Source of the DNA: Saprospiraceae bacterium
GTDB lineage: Bacteria; Bacteroidota; Bacteroidia; Chitinophagales; Saprospiraceae
Reading direction: 5' to 3'
NCBI GenBank assembly: GCA_026993525.1
Contig: JALWSS010000094.1
Location: 1-64,000, forward strand
Length of the DNA stretch: 64,000 nucleotides
Below, piece after piece: positions 51,735 to 61,402 of the stretch; position 1 is the stretch's first letter; the number at the start of each line of letters is the position of its first letter. Below the pieces are notes generated by a model that did no database searches, was not told the origin of the DNA, and worked only from the letters and a program-made list of their open reading frames with translations. The position numbers and the translations under genes are program-made.

Positions 51735-51968
51735 ATGAGTGAACGATCATTATTTCAACGCCTATTGAACGCCAAATCAGCCCTGAACGCAACCATTGAA
51801 AAAATTCTTGACTTGAACCGCCGATTGAAGAGCCTCTCCTGGGGCAAGAAAAGCCCCGAGAACACCGCCATCAAAGAAGAACTCAAGCTGCTGAACAAAG
51901 TAGCTGACCAACAAGCCAAAATCGTTCAGATGTACGAGGCCCGCCTCAACCAAAGATTTGGCAACTAA
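51735..51968 (+). CDS. Small helical protein
   Basis: 77 aa, highly charged and predicted to be almost entirely helical (LNAKSALNATIEKILDLNRRL, then AIKEELKLLNKVADQQAKIVQ), probably a coiled-coil dimer. Host-like codon use, a -7 box upstream and a strong terminator downstream support a real monocistronic gene. Not recognised. Confidence 0.65.
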   Translation: MSERSLFQRLLNAKSALNATIEKILDLNRRLKSLSWGKKSPENTAIKEELKLLNKVADQQAKIVQMYEARLNQRFGN

Positions 51969-51996
51969 GAATTACAATCTTGCCATGTAAAAAAGT

Positions 51997-52030
51997 CGCC
52001 CCTGGTTGATGAAAATCTCCAGGGGCGCTT
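51997..52030 (+). terminator. Terminator of the small helical protein gene
   Basis: 9-bp stem CGCCCCTGG (51997-52005) / CCAGGGGCG (52019-52027) followed by CTTTCATTT. Confidence 0.75.
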
Positions 52031-52051
52031 TCATTTCACACCATAACGTTC

Positions 52052-52777
52052 TCATTCTCCGTTCAGTCGTTCCAGTAATTGCTGCGCTATTTGGTAATAC
52101 CCTGAATCTGCCGGAATTGAGCGCAAGACCTTGCTGCAGTTCGCTTCATCGCCATCCTTCAGGTAGCTCAAAGCCAGGTTCCAAACTGCAAAATCCCGGA
52201 TTTCAGGAGCGGTGGAAGTTGCCAGGCTGGTGAAGATCTCCCGGGCCTCCGGTGTTTCTCCCAATTCCATTTTTGCAATTCCGAGGTACACTTTTACCAG
52301 ATCGTCGGTGGGATTTCCGGCCACATACTCCTGCAGGATGGGCAGTGCTTTTTCATAGTCGCCGTGGTTGAATGCCTGTTCGGCCATTGACAGGTCATTG
52401 GCAGTGGCTGAGGATTTTTCCACGAGTGCCAGAGGCGGGTGCACAGCGTATTGCTCGTAGAGCGAAGGCCGCAGGGCAAGCCAGGCCACAACCAGCACCA
52501 GAACGGTGGCTGCAATGGCCAGCATCCAACGGCGGCGGCCCGCCATACTGACAACCTTTCCGGATTTTTGGCTGAAAAACTCAGCACCAAGTGCATCCAA
52601 TTCACTTTTGAGTGCATCTCTGCGGCGGTGGCCCTGCAGAAAACGGTTCATGTCCTTTTGCAAGGCCAGCTCCTCTGCCAGCGATTCGTTGGCCTTCAAC
52701 TCCTGTTCGAATGCCGCTTTTTCATCGGCATCCATTTGTCCGCTCAGGTATTTGTCAATTCTTTTTGTGGCTTCCAT
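52052..52777 (-). CDS. Membrane-anchored TPR protein, probable anti-sigma partner
   Basis: 241 aa. The cytoplasmic N-terminal part (residues 1-75; KRIDKYLSGQMDADEKAAFE) resembles anti-sigma N-terminal helices without the zinc ligands. It is followed by one membrane helix (about 85-103, WMLAIAATVLVLVVAWLAL) and periplasmic TPRs (AEQAFNHGDYEKALPILQEY, then YLGIAKMELGETPEAREIF). The start overlaps the stop of the ECF sigma gene by 1 bp. The pairing indicates a sigma regulator that senses the envelope. Confidence 0.72.
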   Translation of the reverse strand: MEATKRIDKYLSGQMDADEKAAFEQELKANESLAEELALQKDMNRFLQGHRRRDALKSELDALGAEFFSQKSGKVVSMAGRRRWMLAIAATVLVLVVAWLALRPSLYEQYAVHPPLALVEKSSATANDLSMAEQAFNHGDYEKALPILQEYVAGNPTDDLVKVYLGIAKMELGETPEAREIFTSLATSTAPEIRDFAVWNLALSYLKDGDEANCSKVLRSIPADSGYYQIAQQLLERLNGE

Positions 52778-53352
52778 TATGAGTCATTCTTGTGATGTTG
52801 ATAGAAAAGTTTCTTCCACCTGGCCAGGCAGCGGTGTTTGGCCTGGTACACCGCATTGGCCGATGGGATGCCCAACTGTGCTGCAATTTTATCCGGGTCT
52901 TTTTTCCCTTCGGTAAATAGGGTTAGCAGTTGCCGGCACTGGTCGCTCAACAAGTCAAAGACCCGGGCCAGTGTGTCCATGCGCTGCTTTTCCAGCATGG
53001 CGCTTTCAGCAGCTTCCAGTTCAGGTTCTTCTTCTAATTGTCCGTACAACTCCTCTTTTCTTATGCTTTGCCGGCGCTTTTTTTTGCTCAGTTGGTCAAA
53101 CCACATTCGCTTCGCAATGACCATGAGCAGCCCTCCGAAGTTTCCGGTGAACTGAAAATCCTTTCCACAATAGCGGTCGTAGATGGCCATGAGGGCATCC
53201 TGCATCAGGTCTTTGGCGTCGTCTTCGTCACCGTTGTTGCGCAGCACCCAACTACGCAGTTGCGGAGCGAAACGCCGGTAGATCTCCCGCAACACCCCGG
53301 AATTGCCACCGCACAGTGCCTTCAGATAAGTTTCATCGCTTTGCCAGTTCAT
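52777..53352 (-). CDS. ECF-type RNA polymerase sigma factor
   Basis: 191 aa. Region 2 (LREIYRRFAPQLRSWVLRN, DAKDLMQDALMAIYDRY) and region 4 (LSDQCRQLLTLFTEGKKDPDKIAAQLG with the helix-turn-helix PSANAVYQAKHRCLARW) are present. The ATG at 53352 has TACATTTG 17 nt upstream. It is coupled to the membrane TPR gene and divergent, across 670 bp, from the lipoprotein/PKD/CHAT genes it may control. Confidence 0.9.
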   Translation of the reverse strand: MNWQSDETYLKALCGGNSGVLREIYRRFAPQLRSWVLRNNGDEDDAKDLMQDALMAIYDRYCGKDFQFTGNFGGLLMVIAKRMWFDQLSKKKRRQSIRKEELYGQLEEEPELEAAESAMLEKQRMDTLARVFDLLSDQCRQLLTLFTEGKKDPDKIAAQLGIPSANAVYQAKHRCLARWKKLFYQHHKNDS

Positions 53353-53368
53353 ACACTTTGCTTTCCGA

Positions 53369-53376
53369 CAAATGTA
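53369..53376 (-). promoter_or_regulatory. TAnnTTTG -7 box of the sigma factor gene
   Basis: Minus-strand TACATTTG, 17 nt before the ATG; a TTG lies 22 nt further upstream. Confidence 0.5.
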
Positions 53377-53550
53377 AAGCACGGAAGGCACAATGTGCCA
53401 ATCGGCTTTTGTACGAAAGGAAGTGAATGCACATAAGAATGCCAGGCAGGCGGGAAGCAAGGAATGACAACCATTTCCTTTCATTATCGGGTTCCCTGAT
53501 AAAAGTGTTGACAGAAAATAAACGGTTTGTTGTCTGAATCGCAGATTGGG

Positions 53551-53820
53551 CTCCCTACTTCTTTATACCGCAGAGTTAAACAGAGTTATTACACAGAGTT
53601 CCACAGAGTTTTATCTCGGAATTCCACGGAGCTAGCGCCCCCAAACTCTACACTCTAAACCCTAAACCAGGGATGAGGGATGCTAGTGCCCTCTACTCCC
53701 TACTCTTTTAAACCGCAGAGTTAAACAGAGTTATTACACAGAGTTCCACAGAGTTTTATCTCGGAATTCCACGGAGCTAACCCTCCTCCCTACTCCCTAC
53801 TCTCTACTCCCTACTCCAAA
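53551..53820. repeat. 67-bp direct repeat with CTCCCTA heptamers
   Basis: Copies at 53568-53634 and 53713-53779 are identical by eye, beginning CCGCAGAGTTAAACAGAG and ending CACGGAGCTA. They are embedded in TACTCCC-type heptamers. The rest of the 53353-54022 gap shows no gene; its right end is the conserved leader of the lipoprotein cassette. Confidence 0.88.
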
Positions 53821-53904
53821 GGATTGCACGGATTGGGGGTTGGCTACGCATCAGTAAGCCGGGGCATAAAACCCTGGCTTTCTGCTTTTTACGCCCTTTT
53901 AAAT

Positions 53905-54022
53905 TGCGCCAGCGAAAAAAAATCAAAAAAAATTTACCGAAGGGCGTAAGAAAAGGGAAGCCGGGCAGATGAGTTGGTGAATTTGATCGCAAACTGAATT
54001 TTCTAACTAAAATCTTCACATC
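53905..54022 (+). repeat. Cassette leader, copy 1
   Basis: The 118 bp before the first lipoprotein ATG (GCGCCAGCG.., TTTACCGAAGGGCGTAAG, GAGTTGGTGA, AATCTTCACATC) recur almost unchanged before the second one at 54690-54809. Likely shared promoter and 5' leader. Confidence 0.8.
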
Positions 54023-54583
54023 ATGAAACGTATTCAAATTTCATTTTTCACCGTACTCGCATTGGCAGTTTTGAGTTTCACCGCTTGCAAAAAGGAAGAC
54101 ATCAAAGACAACGGACCTAAGGTGCGCAACTGGACCAAGTTCCTCCTCATGGGAGATGTTGAACACGGCAAGTGCGTTCCGGGACTGGGACTTTGCCTCA
54201 CCCTGGAGCAACTGGACCCGAACAACGCCTCTGATTTCCCGCTCGGCCCCGATGAGCTGTTGGCAGAACCTTACATGGGCAGCGATCGCTCCATCAACTT
54301 CAGCACTTCAATTCCGGCCAGCCGCCTCAGCCCCGAAGCCGAAAACCAACTGCTCGGCCGCCGTTTCCTGGAATTCAAGAATGACATTCCACTGCCCGAA
54401 GCCATCGTGAAGCAGGCTTTTGAAGACGCCGGCGTAAGCTATGACGGGCATCAGGTGACCATCCAAAGCGGAGTTTACGAGGCTGCCGTAAATGAAAATT
54501 ACGACGCCGCCGGAAGCCTCGTCTCTGTTGAGTTGTGCTACAATGGCAGTGGCTGGAGCATTTGCATCACCATTGAATTCTAA
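54023..54583 (+). CDS. Small lipoprotein, tandem paralogue 1
   Basis: 186 aa, lipobox at Cys22 (LSFTACKKED). The mature part has a conserved Cys pair in GKCVPGLGLCL and the segment LDPNNASD. It shares its first 32 residues almost completely with the next gene and about half of the rest by eye. No known domain. Both copies have conserved leader and terminator, so they form duplicated cassettes. Confidence 0.75.
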   Translation: MKRIQISFFTVLALAVLSFTACKKEDIKDNGPKVRNWTKFLLMGDVEHGKCVPGLGLCLTLEQLDPNNASDFPLGPDELLAEPYMGSDRSINFSTSIPASRLSPEAENQLLGRRFLEFKNDIPLPEAIVKQAFEDAGVSYDGHQVTIQSGVYEAAVNENYDAAGSLVSVELCYNGSGWSICITIEF

Positions 54584-54633
54584 TCCCATGATCAGGCCGT
54601 TACGACAGGCAAGGGGGAGACCCCAAAAGCCGG

Positions 54634-54666
54634 CACCTGGCTCCGTTGGAGCCGGGTGTTTTTTTT
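54634..54666 (+). terminator. Terminator of lipoprotein 1
   Basis: 11-bp stem CACCTGGCTCC (54634-54644) / GGAGCCGGGTG (54648-54658), one wobble, followed by eight T. Confidence 0.88.
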
Positions 54667-54689
54667 GTTGTGATCAGTACAGGGAATTG

Positions 54690-54809
54690 TTGCGCCAGCG
54701 AGAAAAAAATCAAAAAAATTTTACCGAAGGGCGTAAGAAAAAGGATGCTGTGCAGATGAGTTGGTGATTTTGATCGCAAACGGAATTTTCAAACCAAAAT
54801 CTTCACATC
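54690..54809 (+). repeat. Cassette leader, copy 2
   Basis: Near-identical to 53905-54022, see that entry. Confidence 0.8.
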
Positions 54810-55370
54810 ATGAAACGCATTCAAATTTCATTTTTCACCGTACTCGCATTGACAGTTTTGAGTTTCACCGCTTGCAAAAAGGAAGACATCAAAGACAACG
54901 GACCACAGGTGCAAAACTGGGCCAGGATAGTTGTTCTGAGCGACATTGAAAACGGCAAATGCGTTTCCGGAACAGGCCTGTGCCTGAGCGTTGAACAAGT
55001 GGACCCCAACAACGCTCCCGAAGGCCCGCTGGGCACCAATGAACTGTTGGCAGAACCGATACTGGCAAATGACAACGCCGTAACTTTCCATGCCTCCATC
55101 CCGGCCACCTACCTGAGTGCCGATGCCGAATACCAACTGGTAGAGCGGCAGTTCCTCAACATCCAAAACGACATTGCAATTGACGAGGCCATTGTAAGGC
55201 AAGCCTGGGAAAACGCCGGCAAGATTTACGACGGGCAAACCGTGACCATTGGGAAAGGTGTTTACAATGCCTGGATGATGAAGAGCTACTCTGGCAACGG
55301 CACCCTGGAACTTGTAAGATTCTGCATCAGTGGCAGCAATTGGAGAATGTGCATTGATATTACCTACTGA
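54810..55370 (+). CDS. Small lipoprotein, tandem paralogue 2
   Basis: 186 aa, lipobox Cys22. The DNA is near-identical to paralogue 1 through about codon 32, then diverges, while Cys positions (GKCVSGTGLCLSVEQVDPNNA), helix-like NDIAIDEAIVRQAWENAG and a C-terminal CISGSNWRMC with two further Cys remain. The sharp identity boundary suggests gene conversion or selection for a shared signal peptide with a diversified surface domain. Confidence 0.75.
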   Translation: MKRIQISFFTVLALTVLSFTACKKEDIKDNGPQVQNWARIVVLSDIENGKCVSGTGLCLSVEQVDPNNAPEGPLGTNELLAEPILANDNAVTFHASIPATYLSADAEYQLVERQFLNIQNDIAIDEAIVRQAWENAGKIYDGQTVTIGKGVYNAWMMKSYSGNGTLELVRFCISGSNWRMCIDITY

Positions 55371-55417
55371 TATCCCGGTCAACTTGCAGCCAAAGGCAGG
55401 GGAAACCCAAAAACCGG

Positions 55418-55447
55418 CGCCCTGGCTCCTTTTGAGCCGGGCGTTTT
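55418..55447 (+). terminator. Terminator of lipoprotein 2
   Basis: Stem CGCCCTGGCTC (55418-55428) / GAGCCGGGCG (55434-55443) with one bulge, followed by TTTT. Related in sequence to the terminator of paralogue 1. Confidence 0.82.
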
Positions 55448-55532
55448 CCTTGATCGGAAATGCGCTGTATCTTTCGACGCACTCCAGCCAGGGGCCAGTT
55501 CTACAATTGTTCTCAAACCAATTCTGAAACCC

Positions 55533-57512
55533 ATGCGACTGTTATTGTCAGCAATGTTTTTTCCTGTTTTGCTGTTTGCCCAGACCGCCCCGCAGCGGCA
55601 GGCTGATTTTCTCGCTTCGCAAAACGGCGACGCAGTGAAATTTGAGCCCGTGCTTCCCCCCCTCATCCAGCAGGCGGGGGCTCCTCCGGCATTTTACGAC
55701 CACTACTGGGAGTTTGGCGACGGGGATTTCAGCTTCGATGAGAGCCCTGCCCATGTTTACCCGAAGGGAGGCACCTACGAAGTGTACTACCTGGCCACGG
55801 GAAAGTACGACAACGGCAAAGCACCCCGCTCCCGCAAAAAACGAACCCCTGCACCGCAACCCCGTGAGGCCGTTGCTTCGGTCAACGACGTGCTTCCTGA
55901 TGAGCACGCGTCCATCGGTATGAAGGCTGTAAGGAATCCCCGGGCGGAGGAGGAATTCGTCTGCATACTGAGTTATGCCAACCGGAGTCCGGTGGCCCAG
56001 TCCGGAAAGCTGTACCTGTTTTTCAACGAGCGGAGCTGGCCCACCACGCATTTTGAATTTCTGGAAAGCCGCAGCCACTTTGGGGAGGCGGAAATCGAAG
56101 AGCCCTTTGCTGCGCTGGCCCCCGCCAATGCCAGCGGCTGGGCAGGTGCTGACGAGCCTGAAAACCTGTACGAATTGCTGCTCCCGGACAGGTTTCCGGA
56201 AGTGGCACTGGCTGACCTGAGCCGCCAATACAAACAGGTGAAGGCCTGGCAATTCGGTGGACTCGAGCCCGGTGAGGCGAGGAACCTGTTCGTTTCCCTG
56301 CTGGCCACCGGAAGTATGGTGAAAGACACCCAGGCCATCATCAGCATCTCGGGTCTGTACATCAGCGACGACCAGCGCATCGTGGAGCAGTACGACCTGG
56401 AAATGGAAATCGTGTCCAGCCACGACCCCAACTACATGGCCGTTTCGCAGCGCCGCATGGGCTTCCGCAGGGTGCGGAGCAAAGCCCTCGAATACAAGGT
56501 TCATTTTCAGAATGTGGGCGAGGGCCCGGCCAGCCGGGTACAGATCACCTGTACCATACCCAGGGGCCTGAGCACGGAAAACTTCCGTATCCTGGATGTG
56601 CAGCCCCTTTGCCCGCTTTGCCCGGAGGGCGAAACCATACAAAGCTGTCTGGACACCGCCATTTTCGAAGACCGGATCGTTTTCACCTTCCGAAACATCT
56701 ACCTGCCCGGCATCCGCCAGCAGGGCATTGCCGAAAAAGACTCCACCAAAGGCTTCATCAAATACCGCCTCACGCCCGGCCGCAAAATCAAAAAGCAGGA
56801 TTTCAGCGCCCGGGCCAGCATCGTTTTCGACAACAACCCGCCCATACGTACCAACCGGGCCCCTACCCGGTTCAAACCGGGCCTGAGCCTTACACCGATG
56901 CTCGGCCGGGCCATGCATCCGAACAGCACTGATCCGGACCACTGGCAGGTCGGTTTCGCTGTGGCCCCTTACAAGCCCTACCGGCTCTTCTGGCAGGGTG
57001 AGGCCTGGGCCGGCCAGACGGCGGAAACCACCACCACCGATTTCATCACCAACGACAGCTCCTGGATCCAGCCCATTACGGATGCCACCGGCAATGTTTT
57101 CGATGCCCGGTTTGACTCCCTTGCCAACATTGACCGGGTGCAAACCGTGCAAAGCACCAATTATGCGCTGGTGCCTTTTCAACTTCGCTACAACCTGTCG
57201 GCATTCCTGAGCATTGGGGCAGGCGGGCAGCTCGACGTGGAACGCCGCAAGGTCATCACCGAGGAAACCCTCAACAGTTCCGTGCAGGTCTTCGAACTGG
57301 CCACGGGGGCTTTCCTGGCGCAGTACAGTACCGATTACCCGCCGCAAACGACCTCCACCTCCGGCACGAAATGGTCGTGGCGGCCCGCCGTGTTTGCCGA
57401 CGTACATGTGGGCAGTGTGCGCGTGGGCCCTGCCGGCGGCCTGCGGGCGGTTTTGCCGTTGGAAGATGGGGCTGAGCCCCGGCTGCTGGCTTTCGTGTAT
57501 TGGAAATTCTGA
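55533..57512 (+). CDS. PKD-domain secreted protein with C-terminal beta-barrel-like part
   Basis: 659 aa, signal peptide (LLLSAMFFPVLLFAQ). A PKD fold occupies residues about 20-95 (YWEFGDGDFSFDESPAHVYPKG is split; the diagnostic motif is WEFGDGD..HVY). The middle part has DUF11-like beta-sandwich features (YKVHFQNVGEGPASRVQI). The last about 200 residues alternate like outer-membrane strands and end in FVYWKF with a terminal Phe. This suggests an outer-membrane-anchored surface protein. It is 63 bp upstream of the CHAT gene and likely cotranscribed. Confidence 0.7.
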   Translation: MRLLLSAMFFPVLLFAQTAPQRQADFLASQNGDAVKFEPVLPPLIQQAGAPPAFYDHYWEFGDGDFSFDESPAHVYPKGGTYEVYYLATGKYDNGKAPRSRKKRTPAPQPREAVASVNDVLPDEHASIGMKAVRNPRAEEEFVCILSYANRSPVAQSGKLYLFFNERSWPTTHFEFLESRSHFGEAEIEEPFAALAPANASGWAGADEPENLYELLLPDRFPEVALADLSRQYKQVKAWQFGGLEPGEARNLFVSLLATGSMVKDTQAIISISGLYISDDQRIVEQYDLEMEIVSSHDPNYMAVSQRRMGFRRVRSKALEYKVHFQNVGEGPASRVQITCTIPRGLSTENFRILDVQPLCPLCPEGETIQSCLDTAIFEDRIVFTFRNIYLPGIRQQGIAEKDSTKGFIKYRLTPGRKIKKQDFSARASIVFDNNPPIRTNRAPTRFKPGLSLTPMLGRAMHPNSTDPDHWQVGFAVAPYKPYRLFWQGEAWAGQTAETTTTDFITNDSSWIQPITDATGNVFDARFDSLANIDRVQTVQSTNYALVPFQLRYNLSAFLSIGAGGQLDVERRKVITEETLNSSVQVFELATGAFLAQYSTDYPPQTTSTSGTKWSWRPAVFADVHVGSVRVGPAGGLRAVLPLEDGAEPRLLAFVYWKF

Positions 57513-57575
57513 GCGTTGCTCCACTGCCCTGGCTTATCTTAGCGGCACGTTGCCACTCGCAGGCGCATCGCCCTT

Positions 57576-60362
57576 ATGAAACATCTGCCACTCGTTTTTG
57601 CACTTTTTCCGTTCTTTCTTTCGCCTCCCGGGGTTTCGGGACAGGTTCCGGCTATGTGGGGCCAGGAGGCCGGTGCCCCATTTTGGGAACAAAAAATTGA
57701 GGCCTACGGCGAGGCCGGCCAATGGGACAGCCTGGGCCTCGCCTACAACGAATTCCTTTCTTTCCTTCGGCAAAACGACGACCTGACCGGCTGGCTATAT
57801 GCCTGCTGGGACTGGCAGTCGTGGCATTTCGACGATACCGAAAAAGCGCTTTCCATCCTGAACCGGGCTGTCAGCGAGGCCTGGCGGCAACCCCACTCAG
57901 CGGCCGAAGCTGAGGCCATGCTCTGGGTGCAGGTGAACCGCGGGTATCACTATTTTCAATCCGGCAATGTGGTGGCTTCCATCCAGGCCTATGAACAGGC
58001 CCTGAAATGGTACCGGCAATACCCGCCGACGGATTTTGAAGCGCTGGATTACCTCTTCCTGCCACTGGGCGCCCATTACACCCGGCTGGGCGACAACGAG
58101 AAAGCCCGAACCCTGTACGAACTGGCCATCAACAGCCATGCAACCGGCCCGGAAGATGCGGCCCTGGCCGGTGTTTACAACAACCTGGGCCTCACCTGGT
58201 GGAACGAAGGCAACTACCGGAAAGCCATCGAAATCTACCGGAGGGGGTTGCAATGCCGGGAGTTGCCGGCCGAGAAAAGCGGCTTGCTCCACCTATCCGT
58301 GGCACAGGCATTTTTTGACCAGGGCCAGGCCGACAGTGCGGCTGTCCACCTCGCAAAGGCATTCAGGTTCCTGAATGCGCTTACCACGACCGAAACGGTG
58401 CAGGACTACCGCTCCGGCGCCTGGCTTCTGCAAGGGAAGCTCCTGGCCCAGGCCGGCCATTTTGCCGAAGGGGAAAAAGCCATGAAAAAGGCCCTGGCTC
58501 TGGAAGTGGCTGCACTGGGCACTGGCCGCCACCGGGCTGTGGGCAAGATCCATGCGGCGCTGGGGCAGCTCTTTTTGGCCGAAGAAAAGCCGGAACCGGC
58601 CCTGAAATCCTTCAACATGGCTTTGGCCACCCTGCTGCCGGATTTTGACGAAGGCGATCTGAAAGCCCTGCCGGAAGAGGCTGCGCTTTACGAAGAAAAC
58701 ACCCTGCTGGAGGCCCTGGAAGGCAAAGCCGACGCCGCCGTGCAGCAATACCGTTCATCAGCCGACAGCAGCTGGCTCCACCTGGCACTGCGCTGCCACC
58801 ACCTTGCCGGCGTGGTGGACCTGCGGCTGAGGATGTTGTTCCAGTATGAGTCCAGCAAGTTGTCGCAACAGGAAAAATCCCGGCAGCGTCTGGAAAAGGC
58901 GATTGAAACAGCCCGCAAACTCTGGATACTGGATCCCAGAGACGATTTTTTTTGGGAGGGCTGGCATTTTGCCGAACAGGCCAAGGCCATGGTGCTGTTG
59001 GAGGGTCTCCTTCAGCAACGCTTCCGTTCCGGAACGGCAGGGGCGGAAGAACTTGCCCTGCGGCAGCAACTGGCCTGGTACGAGAAACAGCTCCTGCTAC
59101 ACCCCGAGGCCCCACAGCGCAGTACCTGGCTGGCGGGCAGGCAGCAGTTGCTCGATGAACTGGAAGCGGTGCAAAAAGCCCGGCCGGAATGGCAGCTGGT
59201 TTTGGAACGATTTGAAGACCTGTCGGCGGATCGCATCCGTGAAATCGTCAGCTCCACCGGACAGCAACAGGTATTGGAGTTCTTCGTCGGAAAACAAAAC
59301 CTGTTTGTGTTTGGCTGGAACGAAGGCCCATTGTGGGTGCGTCTGGCTGACGTGTCAGCGACAATGGGAAAGGTCCGGCAACTGCTCAATTGGCTGCCCT
59401 CCCGCCAGTTGCTGGACGAGCACCGGAGCGAATTCTGCCAGTTTGGTTTTGAACTGTACAGGGACCTTGTGATGCCTGTTACCGGCAATGCAGATAAACA
59501 GAAGCCCCTTCTCATCATCCCCGACGGGCAGCTCTCTTTTTTGCCTTTTGAGATGCTGCTCACGGAAAATACCAGCGTATCATGGCAGCGCACCCCTTTT
59601 CTCATCCGCCGTCATCCGGTGATGTACGCCTACTCATTGTTTGTTTTGGACAGCCAGCAGGAACTGCCTGACAAAGCACCCAAAAACCTGCTGCAACTGG
59701 CACCCATCTTTGCAAACGGAGAGCGAAACCTGACACCCCTGCTCAACAGCCGGGAGGAAGTGCCGGGCAGCTTCTTATGCCGCGCAAAGCAGCTTGAAGG
59801 TGAATCGGCCACTTTTGAAAATTTTGCCCCCGCCGCCGGGCAATACAAAATCCTGCACCTCAGCACCCACGCCGGTGTTGACAGTGCAGGCACCCTGCCC
59901 CGCATTGAATTTTACGAACGCAGTGCCTGGCTGCCGGACATTTACGCCCTCCCGCTGCACGCCGACCTGGTGGTGCTCAGCGCCTGCCAGACAGGGCTGG
60001 GCCAACTGGTGGAAGGCGAGGGGGTGATGAGCCTCTCGAGGGCATTCACCCTGGCCGGAGCAAAAGGCCTCGTCGCTTCGCAATGGACCATCAACGAAGC
60101 CGCCACCGCCACCATCCTGAAAGAAATGTACGCTCAGCTCCGAAAGGGAGAACCCAAATTCATGGCCCTTCACAAGGCCAAATTGCACTGGCTGGAAAAT
60201 GAGAAAATCCCCGCCGTTCAAAAATCGCCCTACTACTGGGCTGCCCTGGTGTATGTGGGTGATGCAGCACCGGTCAGGCTGCACAGTTGCCTGCTCTGGT
60301 GGCTCCCGGTCGGGCTCGTGGTGCTGTTGATTATTGGAATCGGTTATTGGAGTAGGGAGTAG
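57576..60362 (+). CDS. Exported TPR-CHAT protein (caspase-like peptidase) with C-terminal membrane anchor
   Basis: 928 aa. Signal peptide ([19 protein letters not shown]), TPR array at residues about 100-380 ([51 protein letters not shown]), a linker, and a CHAT domain at about 590-900. The catalytic dyad is His765 (HLSTHAG) and Cys804 (LSACQTGLG), both intact. It ends with a membrane helix ([18 protein letters not shown]) and SRE. CHAT domains are clan CD cysteine peptidases related to caspases; TPRs usually recognise a partner. An exported, membrane-tethered CHAT enzyme would act outside the cytoplasm, which is unusual compared with defence-type CHATs. The stop TAG is inside AGTAGGG repeats. 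Confidence 0.88.
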   Translation: MKHLPLVFALFPFFLSPPGVSGQVPAMWGQEAGAPFWEQKIEAYGEAGQWDSLGLAYNEFLSFLRQNDDLTGWLYACWDWQSWHFDDTEKALSILNRAVSEAWRQPHSAAEAEAMLWVQVNRGYHYFQSGNVVASIQAYEQALKWYRQYPPTDFEALDYLFLPLGAHYTRLGDNEKARTLYELAINSHATGPEDAALAGVYNNLGLTWWNEGNYRKAIEIYRRGLQCRELPAEKSGLLHLSVAQAFFDQGQADSAAVHLAKAFRFLNALTTTETVQDYRSGAWLLQGKLLAQAGHFAEGEKAMKKALALEVAALGTGRHRAVGKIHAALGQLFLAEEKPEPALKSFNMALATLLPDFDEGDLKALPEEAALYEENTLLEALEGKADAAVQQYRSSADSSWLHLALRCHHLAGVVDLRLRMLFQYESSKLSQQEKSRQRLEKAIETARKLWILDPRDDFFWEGWHFAEQAKAMVLLEGLLQQRFRSGTAGAEELALRQQLAWYEKQLLLHPEAPQRSTWLAGRQQLLDELEAVQKARPEWQLVLERFEDLSADRIREIVSSTGQQQVLEFFVGKQNLFVFGWNEGPLWVRLADVSATMGKVRQLLNWLPSRQLLDEHRSEFCQFGFELYRDLVMPVTGNADKQKPLLIIPDGQLSFLPFEMLLTENTSVSWQRTPFLIRRHPVMYAYSLFVLDSQQELPDKAPKNLLQLAPIFANGERNLTPLLNSREEVPGSFLCRAKQLEGESATFENFAPAAGQYKILHLSTHAGVDSAGTLPRIEFYERSAWLPDIYALPLHADLVVLSACQTGLGQLVEGEGVMSLSRAFTLAGAKGLVASQWTINEAATATILKEMYAQLRKGEPKFMALHKAKLHWLENEKIPAVQKSPYYWAALVYVGDAAPVRLHSCLLWWLPVGLVVLLIIGIGYWSRE

Positions 60363-60577
60363 GGAGTAGGGAGTAGGGAGTAGAGAGTAGGGAGTAGAGA
60401 GTAGGGAGTAGAGAGTAGGGAGTAGAGAGTAGGGAGTAGAGAGTAGGGAGTAGAGAGTAGGGAGTAGGGAGTAGAGAGTAGGGAGTAGGGAGGGCTAGCC
60501 CCTTTCATCCCTCATCCCTCATCCCTCATCCCTCATCCCTCATCCCTCTCCCGACGAATGTCGAGATCATTCCTCCT
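60345..60577. repeat. GTAGGGA/GTAGAGA heptamers and convergent repeats
   Basis: About 20 heptamers with TAG in each unit start at the CHAT stop and run to 60490; then minus-sense CATCCCT heptamers and a TCCCGAC-GAAT-GTCGAGA hairpin lead to the DUF1080 stop. Confidence 0.92.
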
Positions 60578-61345
60578 TCACAGTTCCCTGATCCAGATGT
60601 TCCGGTAGCTGACTGGGTTGCCGTGGTCCTGAAGTTGGAGCGGGGCGGGGCCGTGAGGCACATTTTGCGGCAAGCCTCGATACTCAGTGGTGCCGTGCAG
60701 GGGCACGTGGTTTTGCACCACGATTCCGTTGTGGATGACGGTAATATAGGCCGGGCTGATTCGAATGCCGTCTTCGTTGAAGCGCGGTGCGGTGTAGATG
60801 ATGTCGTAAGTCTGCCATTGGCCGGGTGGGCGGCAGGCGTTCACCAGCGGAATGTACTGTTTGTAAATGGAGCCGGCCTGACCATTGGAATAAGTTCGAT
60901 TGTTGTAATTGTCGAGCACCTGAACTTCGTAGCGACTTTGGAGGAAGACACCGCTGTTGCCCCGGCCCTGCCCCTCACCTTTCACTTCGGCGGGGGTGCG
61001 CCACTCGATGTGCAACTGGCAGTCGCCAAATGTGCGCTTGGTGAAGATATCACCGGTGCCGCCCACCACGGTCATCACGCCATTCTCCACCTTCCACTTA
61101 ACCGAAGAGCCGTCTTTGTGGGTCCATTCACCGGTATTGGTTCCGTCGAATAGCACGATGGCATCGGAAGGAGCAGCCGTGCCCTCACCCGGGGCGACTA
61201 CCCGCGGTACGGGCTCCCAAACCTCGGTCATTTCCGGGGGCCATTTTTTGGATTGCTCCGCCGGGGCTATCTGCGCCAGCGAAGTGCATTGCAGGAAGAA
61301 CATTGCGACGAAAAAGGAGAGTGCAGGAGCGAGTGCGTGCTTCAT
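60578..61345 (-). CDS. DUF1080 (3-keto-disaccharide hydrolase-type) lipoprotein
   Basis: 255 aa, probable lipoprotein (Cys20 in FFLQCTS). The DUF1080 concanavalin-like domain starts at [20 protein letters not shown] and contains [31 protein letters not shown] and [13 protein letters not shown]. Members act on glucosides or 3-keto-sugars in other bacteria. The ATG at 61345 is preferred over a GTG at 61369. Confidence 0.88.
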   Translation of the reverse strand: MKHALAPALSFFVAMFFLQCTSLAQIAPAEQSKKWPPEMTEVWEPVPRVVAPGEGTAAPSDAIVLFDGTNTGEWTHKDGSSVKWKVENGVMTVVGGTGDIFTKRTFGDCQLHIEWRTPAEVKGEGQGRGNSGVFLQSRYEVQVLDNYNNRTYSNGQAGSIYKQYIPLVNACRPPGQWQTYDIIYTAPRFNEDGIRISPAYITVIHNGIVVQNHVPLHGTTEYRGLPQNVPHGPAPLQLQDHGNPVSYRNIWIREL

Positions 61346-61402
61346 TGAAACTGAGATTTTTGGTTCCACAATGGGGCGAATGTAGGGATTATGATGGATT
61401 AT

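Noticed and set aside
55548-57524. 658-aa open frame opposite the PKD protein
   Set aside because: Antisense shadow: the plus-strand frame has a signal peptide, a PKD motif and a barrel-like end, while this one shows only His/Arg/Gly-rich low-information sequence.
60363-60490. Possible CRISPR array
   Set aside because: Units of 7 bp directly abut each other with no spacers, and no cas gene is in the window; the other tandem repeats fail the same test.
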